DNA of 64,000 nt from Hedera helix (Eukaryota > Streptophyta > Magnoliopsida > Apiales > Araliaceae). Shown piece after piece: positions 11,321-22,626 of this stretch. Made by a program: the position numbers and the translations under genes. The DNA lies in NCBI GenBank assembly GCA_947179155.2, contig OX359281.1:44667967-44731966 (forward strand), given 5' to 3'. The stretch's first letter is position 1, and every line of letters begins with the position of its first letter. Under the pieces are notes generated by a model. It made no database searches, was not told where the DNA came from, and saw nothing but the letters and a program-made list of their open reading frames with translations.

Positions 11321-12120
11321 AAACACTCCACACTTGTTCAATGTTTGTTAGTTCATTTGAAGTTGCTAGAAAGAAAAAAAGAGAGAGCATTTGAGAGCAT
11401 TTGAGAGCAAAACACCTAAGTGTTGAGAGAAAAAGCTAAGGAAGGTCTTGGTGGATGTCCTCAAGCTACACAACTTACTTTGGTAGAAGGAGAAGAAGAG
11501 CATCCAAGACCTCAAGGTTTAAAAGTGCTCTCAACTTCATCTTATTTCATTTTTGTAGTCTAGAAAGCTTTTGATCGGTTAAAATTAATTTTTAACCGAT
11601 CAAAACTCGTTTTGATGATCTAGAAGTATTTAACTATGTAATATATGTATATTCATAGATCTATGTGTTTATAAAATGTTTTGGTATGTTAGAAATACAT
11701 AAAAATGGTAGAAAAGTTCATAACACAATTTTACCGGTAAACCCTAACTATGCATGCTAGGTTTATGGTTGTATTTTGAAAGGTACAAATTGGAAAGTGG
11801 ATTTTTATGGCTAGAAAGCTAGATCTATGAGTTTTAAAGATAAAACCTTTTTGAACTTTTCAAAAATAATGAATAACAAAGAAGTTATGGCTTTTACCGC
11901 AAAGGATGTTGATTTTAAAACCCTATGTTGCATTGTGAGCCATTTTGAGTCTAGTTACGTTTGGAATTTGGATTTGTGGTATAAAGAGAAATTGTAGAGG
12001 GGGAAATTCTGATGAGAATGGACTCAAGAATCACCCCAAAATGTTTTCTTATGAAGAAGTTATGGCTGTCGGAGCGTCGGAGGGTCGAACAGTCAAACAG
12101 TTGACTTTCGGATAAAACGG

Positions 12121-12178
12121 CTGACGCAGCCGCGTCAGGAGTGACGCAGCTGCGTCAGAACAATCTGCTAAGCAGATT
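12121..12178. repeat. Three palindromes with TGACG half-sites in the right LTR
   Basis: CTGACGCAGCCGCGTCAG at 12121-12138 is palindromic except at its centre. TGACGCAGCTGCGTCA at 12142-12157 is perfect. An AATCTGCT/AGCAGATT hairpin with a one-base centre is at 12162-12178. TGACG is the half-site of as-1-type elements bound by TGA bZIP factors. The block lies some 0.8 kb downstream of the TATA box, so it is in the transcribed leader. Confidence 0.85.
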
Positions 12179-12188
12179 TTTGGTGCTC

Positions 12189-12241
12189 CGGGTCGGGTCG
12201 GGTCGAGTCGGTCCGGGTCGGGTCGGGTCGGTCCGGGTCGA
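12189..12241 (+). repeat. GGGTC pentamer repeat
   Basis: About ten copies of GGGTC with occasional GAGTC or GGTCC variants. It is G-rich on the plus strand, with repeated three-G runs. Confidence 0.85.
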
Positions 12242-12394
12242 GTTTTCTTTGAAAAATTAAGTTGAAATAGGTGTAAAATGAATATATTTGGGTATTAAAC
12301 AAATTTATATGGAGTCTATTTGTAAATCAATGCTATCTAAATGTTTAAATTAAATACTAATGTTAACCCAATTTAAAAGTTAACTTTTGGTATT

Positions 12395-13240
12395 ATTTAA
12401 AGAGTATTAAAATATTACTACATGGTTAATAATATTAATAAGTAATCAAATATTATGAAATGATTGATAATATTAGTAAGAGATTAAAATATTATTAAAT
12501 GAGTAATAATATTAATAAGTCAATAAAATATTATTAAATAAATAATAATATTAGTAAATGAATAAAATATTATTTAATGATTAATAATATTAGATAATGA
12601 ATAAAATATTATTAAATGATTAATAATATTAGATAATAAATAAAATATTACTAAATGATTAATAATATTAGATAATGATTTAAAATATTATTAGATGATT
12701 AATAATATTAATAAGATAATAAAATATTATTAAATGATTAATAATATTGGATATTAAATAAAATATTATTAAATAATTAATAATATTAGATAATGTTTAA
12801 AATATTATTAAATGGTTAATAATATTAATGAGGTAATAAAATATTATTAAATGATTAATAATATTAGATAATTAATAAAATATTATTAAATAATTAATAA
12901 TATTAGATAATGATTTAAAATGTTATTAAATAGTTAATAGTATTAAATAATAAATAAAATATTATTAAAGGATTAATAATATTATGAGGTGAATAAAATA
13001 TTATTAAATGATTAATAATATTATAAGGATGATAAAATATTATTAAATAATTAATAATATTATAAGGACAATAAAATGTTATTAATGGATTAATAATGTT
13101 AAGTGATTGATAAAATATTATTAAAAGATTAATAATATTAGAAGACTAATAATGTATTATTAAACGATTAATAATACTACAAGACTAATAAAATATTATT
13201 AAATTGTTAATAATATTATATAAGTGTATGAACTATATTA
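12395..13240. repeat. AT-rich tandem array of about 39-bp self-complementary units in the right LTR
   Basis: Some twenty diverged units are each built from AAAATATTATTAAA and its near-complement TTAATAATATTA, with a short variable spacer. Period measured by eye between successive AAAATATTATTAAATGATT blocks is about 39 bp. There is essentially no G or C, and each unit can fold on itself. Confidence 0.85.
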
Positions 13241-14430
13241 AATAATTAATATAGGTTTTTTTGTGTTTGAAATATTATCAAGTAATTAATGATAATGTTT
13301 CCTATGTGTTTATATACCCATAATTATATAATTATGTGGTTCGTAAGATTTATAAAGGTCATTATACTTACAAGTATAAGATACTAATTTAAGATCAAAC
13401 TGATTTAATTGTTAGGTCCGTTCAATGATTGTTAAATTAAGTTGGTTAGCAGTAAACGACGCACGAGGCAAGTCTTCTACCCTTAACTTGTACTTATTGT
13501 TGCAATTATTATTCAACTTTAATTACTTTGAGCAATTCAATTATTGTTGAGCAAATATCTACACTCGTAGATATTTGACAGACCTTTAAGTGAATTAATT
13601 ATCGAAAATTACTTCACATCGTTATTTATTATTGTATTCGCACATAGTGCTTTTGCAAACTGTTTAAGAACGTCTAAGCTAATTGTTTCGGCTAGACAAA
13701 TGCATGTTAAATTCATTTAGTTGAATATTATAAAAGCTTATCCAAACCATTGGCTGGTGCGGATTCTTACAGTAAGACTGAGATAGAACAACCCTAGTTA
13801 AAGGGGATTTTTATTTGTCGGAGACCCGACAGCGCGCAAGAAAACTAAATGTGATGCATATACATAGGACATGAGAGGACTGATCCCCTCAAGTGTCCCG
13901 TTATTTTTAACAAGGAGTCAGACATTGTATGTCTGTTTTACCTTAGTAGCAGTTCATGGTCATTAAGGACCACTCAGCAGTAAAGAGTCAATTCCTTCTT
14001 TTATTGAACATTGATTCTTGTTATCCTTCACAATTGCTATCGTATGATTGTTGTTTATAAACTTGCTGAGCCATTTAGTTGCTCATTCTTGCTATATCAT
14101 GACTATATTTCAGCCATTCCCGAAAGCTCTAAATCGGACAAAGGCAAGGGGAAAGCGAATGTTTAGTTTTAGTAATTGCATGTTAGTTTATATTACTGTT
14201 ATGTAATTACTGTTGTAAATCTTTTGTATTTCCCTTAAGATATGTAATGTTAAGATTAAGGTAATAGACCTTGGGAAGTGTAGCCTTTTGATTAAGGAAC
14301 CTTTTGTATTATTCCGCGAAGTTTGAATACAATATATGTATTTCATTGTTGTTATGTATTGTACAGTGAGAACCAAACCCGAGGTTAAAGAACCTGGATT
14401 TGGGGTCGTCACATATATATAGGTAAAGAT

Positions 14431-14576
14431 GTAGGTACACAGCTGTGTACCTACACGGTAGGCCTTTGACGACGGTTTGAATGACTATTGAGACAGTACT
14501 ATCAAGAAAACTGTCGCCATAATAATTAAAACCGTCGCTAAAAACCTATCGTGTAGGTACACAGCTGTGTACCTAC
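14431..14576. mobile_element. 146-bp foldback MITE with palindromic ends
   Basis: Both ends carry the same perfect 24-bp palindrome (core TACACAGCTGTGTA), at 14431-14454 and 14553-14576. The inner sequences are also inverted copies (GACGACGGTTT on the left, AACCGTCGC on the right), so nearly the whole element is one long imperfect palindrome. The CGACGGTT core recurs in the element at 20061-20187. Family unknown; no clear target duplication beyond AT. Confidence 0.7.
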
Positions 14577-14583
14577 ATATACC

Positions 14584-14585
<2 letters not shown>

Positions 14586-14643
<58 letters not shown>
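14586..14643. repeat. TA microsatellite
   Basis: A run of pure TA repeats of about 58 bp next to the MITE. Confidence 0.95.
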
Positions 14644-14645
<2 letters not shown>

Positions 14646-14648
<3 letters not shown>

Positions 14649-14703
14649 TTGTTTCTGATTCTTGAGTTGTATATATATAAGTTGTTTCTGATTCTTGAGT
14701 TGT
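14646..14703 (+). repeat. Tandem duplication of a 21-bp motif
   Basis: GTTTCTGATTCTTGAGTTGT occurs twice here, separated by TA repeats, and a third time at about 19943-19962, beyond the copia insertion. Since the copia element splits this region, the duplications predate it. Confidence 0.8.
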
Positions 14704-14924
14704 AAGGCTATAAAACAATTTTCAGATCTTTCGAATTAAATTCTTGAAAAGTTGCAATCATTTATAACATGCCATATTTTGTGCAAAATTATTGCTGAAC
14801 GCATTTATGATTGAACTAGTGTTATGTATTAAGATATTAGAGCTTAGTGAAGGTTCTTCGAGAATTATTATTTCTGTTGATAAAAATTAAACTAGCTAGA
14901 ATGCAAAACTCTCCCTCATGTCCA

Positions 14925-15320
14925 TGTTGGGCTTTTGTGGAGTCTAGTTATATTTCGACCCGGTTGATGACCCGACCCGAAAAATGTTGCATGGATTTTT
15001 AATGGGATGTTTTCTGAGGCTTAGTCCATGGAGCGAAGGCTTGGGCCGATAGGCCCAAGCTGTAGCCCATTGAAATTAATGTGCGCATGATGTACAAAAG
15101 GAATTTTGTGATTAGGGTTTCAATACGTCGTATTTTCTGAGAGAGGAGACTGTATTGCCGTTTTCTGATAATAGTAAAAATCCCTGCAACTCCGTGGAGT
15201 AGGCAAATTGCCGAACCACGTAAATATTGTCTTGTGCGTGTGATTATTTTTCTTTGGTGTGTGTTTTTTCTTCCATCTTGTTTCTCACAGGTTCGGGAAT
15301 TTTCAGTTTAATTCCCTACA
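14925..15320 (+). repeat. 5' LTR of the copia element, 396 bp
   Basis: Compared with the 3' LTR, visible differences are TGTTGGG/TGTTAGG at the start, GCATGG/GCGTGG, a small block after AGGCTT where the 5' copy is 8 bp longer, and CAATACGTCG/CAGTATATCG. The rest reads the same. Confidence 0.96.
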
Positions 15321-15338
15321 ATTGGTATCAGAGCCAAG
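15321..15338 (+). other. Copia primer-binding site
   Basis: ATTGGTATCAGAGCCAAG directly follows the 5' LTR. TGGTATCAGAGC is the standard complement of the 3' end of plant initiator tRNA-Met. Confidence 0.95.
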
Positions 15339-15359
15339 GGTTCGGCTTGAGTGGGAGCA

Positions 15360-18300
15360 ATGGTAGAAGAAGCAGGAAAGGCGTCTGGAATAGAAAAGTT
15401 CGATGGCACAGATTTGGGATTTTGGAGGATGCAAATCGAGGATTATCTTTATGGGAATAAATTGCATCTGCCTCTTCTAGGGGAAAAACCTGAGACTATA
15501 AAGGCTGAGGAATGGGCTCTTCTTGACAGACATGTACTGGGAGTTATCAGGTTAACTTTGTCTAGGTCTGTTGCACACAATGTTGTAAAGGAGAAGACCA
15601 CGACAGATCTGATGAAGGCTTTGTCTGGTATGTATGAAAAGCCATCAAAAAACAACAAGGTGCATTTGATGAAGAAATTGTTCAATCTGAAAATGGCAGA
15701 GAACGCATCAGTAGCACAACATCTGAATGAATTTAACACTATCACAAATCAATTGTCATCTGTAGAAATTGATTTTGATGATGAGATCCGTGCATTGATT
15801 GTCTTGGCTTCTTTGCCAAACAGTTGGGAGGCAATGAGGATGGCAGTTAGCAATTCTACAGGAAAAGAAAAGTTGAAATACAATGACATACGAGATTTAA
15901 TTCTGGCTGAGGAGATTCGCAGAAGAGATGCAGGTGAGACATCAGGATCTGGTTCTGCGCTAAACCTTGAGACAAGAGGCAGAGGTAATGACAGAAACTC
16001 TAATCGGGGCAGATCAAAATCTAGAAATTCTAATCGGAATAGAAGTAAATCCAGATCAGGCCAGTAAGTTCAATGCTGGAACTGTGGGAAACCAAGTCAC
16101 TTTAAGAGGCAATGTAAAAATCCTAAGAAGAAGAATGAAGATGATTCTGCTAATGTTGTAACAGAAGAGATACAGGATACACTTCTTCTTGCAGTAGACA
16201 GTCCACTTGATGATTGGGTTTTGGACTCAGGAGCCTCATTTCATACCATTCCACACCAAGAAATCATACAGAATTATGTTGCAGGTGATTTTGGTAAGGT
16301 GTATTTAGCTGATGGTGCAGCTTTGGATGTTGTGGGTATGGGAGACGTCCGGATACTGTTGCCTAATGGATCTGTTTGGTTACTGGAGAAGGTTCGACAT
16401 ATTCCTGACCTGAGGAGGAACCTGATTTCTGTTGGACAACTTGATGATGAAGGGCATGCAATACTATTTGTTGGTGGTACTTGGAAGATTACAAAGGGAG
16501 CTAGAGTACTGGCTCGTGGAAAAAAGACTGGTACTCTATATATGACTTCAAGTCCAAGAGGCACAATTGCAGTTACTGAAACAAGTACTGATACAAGCTT
16601 ATGGCACAACAAACTTGGTCACATGAGTGAGAAAGGGATGAAGATGCTACTATCAAAAGGGAAACTACCAGAATTGAAGTTCGTTGATTTTGATATGTGT
16701 GAAAGCTGCATCTTAGGAAAGCAGAAAAAGGTGAGTTTCTTGAAAACTGGCAGGACACCGAAGGCTAAAAAATTGGAGTTAGTACACACTGATTTGTGGG
16801 GGCCCTCTCTGGTTGCATCTCTTGGAGGTTCAAGGTAATACATCACTTTCATTGATGACTCAAGCAGAAAGGTATGGGTTTATTTTCTGAAAAATAAATC
16901 TGATGTATTTGAAACTTTTAAGAAGTGGAAGGTCATGGTTGAGACAGAAACATGTTTGAAAGTAAAATGTTTGAGGTCAGATAATGGAGGAGAGTACATT
17001 GATGGAGGGTTTAGTGAGTATTGTGCTGCACACGGAATTAGGATAGAGAAAACTATTCCTGGGACACCACAACAGAATGGTGTGGCTGAACGCATGAATA
17101 GAACTCTCAATGAGCGTGTTAGGAGTATGAGGTTGCATGCTGGACTACCAAAAACTTTCTGGGCTGATGCTGTTAGCACTGCAGCTTACCTGATAAATCG
17201 AGGACCATCAGTTCCCATGGAGTTCAAACTTCCTGAGGAGGTTTGGAGCGGTAAAGAAACGAAGTTTTCACATTTAAAAGTTTTTGGTTGTGTCTCTTAT
17301 GTTCATATTGATTCTGATGCTCGTAGTAAACTTGATGCAAAGTCTAAAATATGTTTTTTCATTGGCTATGGTGATGAGAAATTTGGCTATAGGTTTTGGG
17401 ATGAACAAAACAGGAAAATCATCAGAAGTAGAAATGTGATATTTAATGAACAGATTATGTACAAGGACAAGTCAGCTGTAGTGGCAGACGTTACAGAGAT
17501 GAATCAGAATAAATCTGAGTTTGTCAACTTAGATGAATTGACTGAAAGTACTGTTCAGAAAATGGGTGAAGAAGATAAGGAGAATGTAGATTCACAGGTA
17601 GATCAGAGTACACCTGTAACTGAAGTTCGTAGATCTTTCAGGACCATTAGACCTCCACAGCGTTATTCACCTGCTCTAAACTATCTTTTGTTGACTGATG
17701 ATGGTGAGCCAGAATGTTATGATGAAGCCTTACATGATGAAAATTCAAGCAAATGGGAGTTAGCCATGAAGGATGAGATGGATTCCTTGTTGGGGAATCA
17801 GACGTGGGAATTGACTAAATTGCCAGTAGGAAAGAAGGCTTTGCATAACAAGTGGGTATACAGAATAAAGAATGAGCATGATGGTAGCAAGTGTTACAAG
17901 GCTAGATTAGTTGTCAAAGGGTTCCAGCAGAAGAAGGGCATTGATTACTCAGAGATATTTTCTCCAGTTGTGAAGATGTCAACAATCAGATTGGTATTGG
18001 GAATAGTGGCTGCTGAAAATTTACATCTTGAACGGTTAGATGTGAAAACGGCATTCCTTCACGGTGACTTGGAGGAAGACATTTACATGATTCAACCAGA
18101 AGGGTTCGTTGTTCAGGGACAAGATAATCTATTTTGCAAACTGAAAAAGAGCTTGTATGGCTTAAAACAAGCTCCTAGACAGTGGTATAAGAAATTTGAC
18201 AGTTTTATGCATAAAATTGGGTTTAAGAGATGTGACGCTGATCACTGTTGCTATGTTAAGTTCTTTGGCAATTCTTACATCATTTTACTATTGTATGTGG

Positions 18301-19256
18301 ATGATATGCTCATTGTGGGGTCTAGCATTGAGGAGATTAATAATCTAAAGGGGCAATTGTCAAAACAGTTTGCAATGAAAGATTTGGGAGCTGCAAAGCA
18401 AATCCTTGGTATAAGAGTCATTAGAGACGAAGCTAATGGTACATTGCAGCTTTCACAGTCAGAGTATGTGAAGAAAGTTCTCAGCCGGTTCAATATGAAT
18501 GAAGCTAAACCAGTGAGCACACCATTTAGTAGTCATTTCAAACTAAGCAAAGAACAATCACCGAAGACAGAAGAAGAAAGGGACCATATGAGCAAGGTGC
18601 CTTATGCCTCAGCTATTGGCAGCTTGATGTATGCTATGGTGTGTACAAGGCCAGATATTGCACATGCAGTGGGAGTTGTGAGCAGATTCATGAGTAAGGC
18701 TGGAAAGCAGCATTGGGAGGCAATCAAGTGGATTCTGAGATATCTAAGGGGTTCTTCAGATACATGTCTTTGCTTTACAGGTGCAAGTTTGAAACTGCAG
18801 GGTTATGTAGATGCTGATTTTGCTGGTGATGTTGATAGTAGAAAGAGTATTACTGGGTTTGTTTTTACTCTGGGTGGTACAGCCATATCATGGGCTTCAA
18901 ATCTACAAAAGATTATTACTTTGTCTACTACAGAAGCTGAGTATGTTGCAGCAATTGAAGCTGGAAAAGAGATGATTTGGCTACGTGGCTTCTTAGATGA
19001 ATTGGGTAAGAAGCAAGAGATGGGCATTCTACATAGTGACAGTCAGAGTGCAATTTTTCTTGCTAAAAAATCGGCTTTTCATTCAAAGTCGAAGCATATT
19101 CAGATAAAATACCACTTTATTCGTTACCTTGTCGAAGATAAACTGGTAATACTTGAGAAGATTTGTGGATCTAAGAACCCGGCAGACATGTTGACTAAGG
19201 GTGTCACTATTGAGAAGTTGAAGCTGTGTGCAGCTTCAGTTGGTCTTCTAGCATGA
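15360..19256 (+). pseudogene. Copia gag-pol polyprotein with two in-frame nonsense codons
   Basis: The frame runs from ATG 15360 to TGA 19256, 1298 codons plus stop, in copia order. A Gag (UBN2-type) region spans 15360-16064. A zinc knuckle CWNCGKPSHFKRQC starts at 16074. The protease DSGAS is at 16224. The integrase has GAG-pre-integrase Cys residues near 16700 and a catalytic core across 16780-17110. The reverse transcriptase YVDD is near 18293 and RNase H (DADFAGD) near 18808. TAA at 16065-16067 falls between Gag and the zinc knuckle. TAA at 16836-16838 falls in the integrase core. The frame is otherwise unbroken, so the element is probably inactive through point mutation only. Lineage by reverse transcriptase and LTR ends: Tork/Tnt1-like. 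Confidence 0.93.
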
Positions 19257-19338
19257 GGACGGGAGGATGAGTTGTAGGGATGGGGGATCGCTTTTTGAAA
19301 GATTGCGGTTTAATGTTGATGATTGAACTAGTCTCCAA

Positions 19339-19348
19339 GTGGGAGATT
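19339..19348 (+). other. Copia polypurine tract
   Basis: A purine-rich GTGGGAGATT directly precedes the 3' LTR start TGTTAGG. Confidence 0.8.
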
Positions 19349-19736
19349 TGTTAGGCTTTTGTGGAGTCTAGTTATATTTCGACCCGGTTGATGACCCGAC
19401 CCGAAAAATGTTGCGTGGATTTTTAATGGGATGTTTTCTGAGGCTTAGTCCATGGAGCGAAGGCTTAGTCATGTTTTGTAGCCCATTGAAATTAATGTGC
19501 GCATGATGTACAAAAGGAATTTTGTGATTAGGGTTTCAGTATATCGTATTTTCTGAGAGAGGAGACTGTATTGCCGTTTTCTGATAATAGTAAAAATCCC
19601 TGCAACTCCGTGGAGTAGGCAAATTGCCGAACCACGTAAATATTGTCTTGTGCGTGTGATTATTTTTCTTTGGTGTGTGTTTTTTCTTCCATCTTGTTTC
19701 TCACAGGTTCGGGAATTTTCAGTTTAATTCCCTACA
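19349..19736 (+). repeat. 3' LTR of the copia element, 388 bp
   Basis: It is nearly identical to the 5' LTR and ends CCCTACA before the duplicated target GTCCA. Differences are listed under the 5' LTR. Confidence 0.96.
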
Positions 19737-19741
19737 GTCCA

Positions 19742-20060
19742 TGCTCGTGAATTATTTTTTGTTCTTAAAATTGAGTAATTAACAAATCCCTCTCTTAAAG
19801 TAAAATTATTAGTGTAAGATTATATTTTTTAAGCTATAATTATCAGTAAAGAATACATACATACATATATATATAAATATATTTACAATATTAATATTGT
19901 ATCAGGAGATGGTTGTTTCTATTCTTGTGCAAGTATATAAGATGTTTCTGATTCTTGAGTTGTATGGTGTATGGGTGCGTCGGGAGTTAAGTTGATAGCC
20001 GGGAAGTACAACAATTATATAAACACGCACCACATATAGTTAGAAAATTGATATTTTTAA
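19742..20060. other. AT-rich host DNA right of the copia element
   Basis: No coding frame. It holds the third copy of the GTTTCTGATTCTTGAG motif (about 19943) and continues the sequence interrupted at 14924. Confidence 0.6.
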
Positions 20061-20187
20061 ACTGCTTTTTGATATTTTTTACACGTGGATCCTACAAAAA
20101 GTATCGCTATAAATATATAACGACGGTTAACCGTCGTTATAGACTATACATATAGAGTCTACCGTGTAAAAATATCAAAAGACAGTA
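20061..20187. mobile_element. 127-bp foldback MITE with CGACGGTT core
   Basis: The ends are inverted copies (ACTGCTTTTTGATATTTTTT on the left; AAAATATCAAAAGACAGT on the right), and the centre is a perfect palindrome, AACGACGGTTAACCGTCGTT, at 20119-20138. The core is shared with the MITE at 14431-14576, which suggests a common family with different termini. Confidence 0.65.
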
Positions 20188-20474
20188 CCCTATATTTATT
20201 TTGGAATGTTACACACCACATCATATAAAAATGCACAATCCCTAGCTTTCAAATATTATTACGAACCATTTGGTTGGACGAAAATGTTTTAAAACATAAT
20301 GAAATAATGTTTGAAATCAAACTTAATTAGAGTATGATGGAATGGAAATCAGAATCGAAAATTTCATTCATATATTTAGTAAATTACTTAAAAGTTATAT
20401 CAACAGAATAAAATATAATATAATGACTAAAATATCCCTAACTAATTAATTAACTAACTAACTAAGTAACTAAA

Positions 20475-20554
<80 letters not shown>

Positions 20555-20765
20555 TTCAAAATAAGTATAATACATTTTAATATTATAATACTATATTAAT
20601 ATATAATATAATATTCTTATACATTATAATAGATATTCTATATATTTATGTATATAATTATAATATAATATAAAACAAATATAATACATATTAAACACAT
20701 AGTATTATCTATATTATATTATATATTAAATATATATTACATATATATTATTATTATATAACATG

Positions 20766-20814
<49 letters not shown>

Positions 20815-20960
20815 GTAATATTTTTTTAAAATGTATTATATTAATTTTATATTATAAACATATAATAATAAATATTTAATATATAATATAATATATATTC
20901 TATTAATATAATATAATAAAAATTAAATATAATACCTATTAATGTATATATAATATATTT
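20188..20960. other. Very AT-rich intergenic DNA with microsatellites
   Basis: It contains a CTAA tetranucleotide repeat (about 20445-20499), TA repeats (20499-20550 and 20766-20812) and degenerate TATAATAT sequence. No gene is seen. Confidence 0.8.
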
Positions 20961-22350
20961 TATTTATTTATTCATATGAAGAAGGCATTTTTTGTGTCTA
21001 ACATATATTTTTTTCTAATCCCTTTCTACATTGAAATTCCCATTCCTTCAAGCTCATTAATAGAAGAGACAAGATACAAGAGGAAGGACAAGGACTCCGC
21101 CCTTAAAGGAACAGAAAGAAGTTTAAAACTCGAGAAAAGGCAATTAAAAAAGTTTAGCCCTCCAGTCCAGTCCCTCCCTATCCAACCATAGAAAGCCCCC
21201 ATAACAAATGACCATGAGCAAAGGAGAAAAACTCTATCCCTCGACAGATGCAAAGGAGATGCTAGTGTCAAAACCGTGAACATTACCCTTCCAAAAAGCA
21301 CTTTAGCATCCTAATCCTCTGAAACCTCAGCTACTTAATCAGCAACAAATCGTTAACAGAACCGTTTTCCATCCAATAACCTCCAACCTAAGGATCTTGG
21401 CTCTTATGAAATAAAAAGAAGAAAGCATTACTGTTTCAAATAAGCAACTAAACAAACACAGCATTGTATTGACTGATAAATAAATATAATACAAGTAACT
21501 AAAATTAAATGAAGTTTTGAGTTTTCACTTATTGCCAAAAGGTCCGTAATACTTCAAAAGAAGAACATATAATATTTTCAGCTTCAAAAAGTCAAGTTCA
21601 TCTTTATAAATCGGAATCAGACCAGACAGAAATATACAACAAGGGATGATGAGACAATTTTTGCTTGAATACAACTAATAAAATATGCAATTTCATCCCA
21701 AAGATGAAAACAATTACTAAAACACTAAAGTTTTGAAATATTGCCACGTATACATGCATAACATTATCACACTGCACTTGCAAGTAATCTAAATAACAAT
21801 TTTCAGACCAAAAGGAACATCAGGATAAAAAAAATGCCTTTATGTCATGGACAAAAGGGCTGATTTAATTTAAACTAATTAACAAGAAACCCACATAGCA
21901 GCTTGGTATATCAAGCATAACTTTATTTGCAACAAAGCTTTCAAGAAATTAGGAATTTTAACCCATTTGATACCCAGAGCAACCTGATCATTTGAAAACT
22001 AAAAGGAAGGAGAACAATATTACCAATTTAAAGTACAACTATCCACAAAGAAAGAGAATTGTCACAAATGGGTTTTTTTTTTTTTTTTTTTTTTGTATAT
22101 ATCGTTTTCCTTCTGGAACTGATAATGGCTCATTTCAGATTAACTACAGAACTTGAAATGAACCATATAACCCATGTACAATCTAATATAACCAATTATT
22201 AGAATCTGTACAAGTTGCCTCTGAAATTTAATCAAACATACAAAAATTTGAATGAATTCAATTTCTTCTTTCTGCTTCAAATTATCCCTCAATTTGCCAA
22301 AAACACACAAATACGCACAATTATTTTGCGGTACCTGTTGAAACTACATA
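20961..22350. other. Unassigned single-copy-looking DNA
   Basis: This stretch has more balanced base composition than its flanks and no repeat signature, but no frame I recognise on either strand. The best open frame is about 91 codons on the minus strand (21301-21026), hydrophobic and without a known motif. It could be an untranslated region or decayed gene. A T run is at 22073-22094. Confidence 0.4.
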
Positions 22351-22624
22351 CTCCCTCCTTTCCATTATATAGGTCGTTTTAGAAGTTTTTTTTCTTTCCA
22401 AAATATAAGTCGTTTTACATATATCTAGGAGAACAAATTTAATCATTTCCTATTCTATCCTTAAAGATAAAATAATTAAGAGAGATGAGAGGAAGAGTAA
22501 TTAATGAGTGTATGGGTAGTAATGGAATTTCAAACCAACATTAATTGCCTAACATTAGTATTTATGATATTTCTTAATATGTGTAATCATGTCTTAAACG
22601 ACTTATATAATGGAAAGGAGGGAG
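22351..22624. mobile_element. Stowaway MITE, 274 bp
   Basis: The terminal inverted repeats are CTCCCTCCTTTCCATTATAT at the left and its complement ATATAATGGAAAGGAGGGAG at the right, extended by GTCGTTT/AAACGAC. A TA target duplication flanks it (22349-22350, 22625-22626). CTCCCTCC ends and TA duplication are diagnostic of Tc1/mariner-type Stowaway elements. Confidence 0.95.
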
Positions 22625-22626
22625 TA

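Larger units (their letters stand above)
10570..14413 (+). mobile_element. 3' LTR of the Tekay element, 3844 bp
   Basis: It starts TGTAATGACCAC right after the polypurine tract and ends ...GGGGTCGTCACA. The length is unusual for gypsy elements in general but known in the Tekay/Del lineage. A TATA box (GCTATAAAAG) is at 11311-11320, so U3 is about 0.74 kb and some 3 kb of R-U5 would be transcribed leader. That leader contains palindromes, a GGGTC repeat and a long AT-rich array (separate entries). The last 0.9 kb is nearly identical to the reverse LTR at 1-880. Confidence 0.92.
14577..14924. other. Non-coding host DNA left of the copia insertion
   Basis: A TA repeat, the duplicated motif and AT-rich sequence with no coding signal. 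It ends with the target duplication GTCCA at 14920-14924. Confidence 0.6.
14925..19736 (+). mobile_element. Complete Ty1/copia element (Tork/Tnt1-like) with target duplication
   Basis: Both LTRs start TGTT and end CCTACA, and the element is flanked by a perfect 5-bp direct repeat, GTCCA (14920-14924 and 19737-19741). A tRNA-iMet primer-binding site and a polypurine-like stretch are in place. The internal region is one gag-pol frame with two stops. The two LTRs differ at only a few visible places, pointing to a fairly recent insertion. Confidence 0.97.

Noticed and set aside
14485..14718. A 77-codon frame of Tyr/Ile repeats
   Set aside because: It is a translated TA microsatellite.
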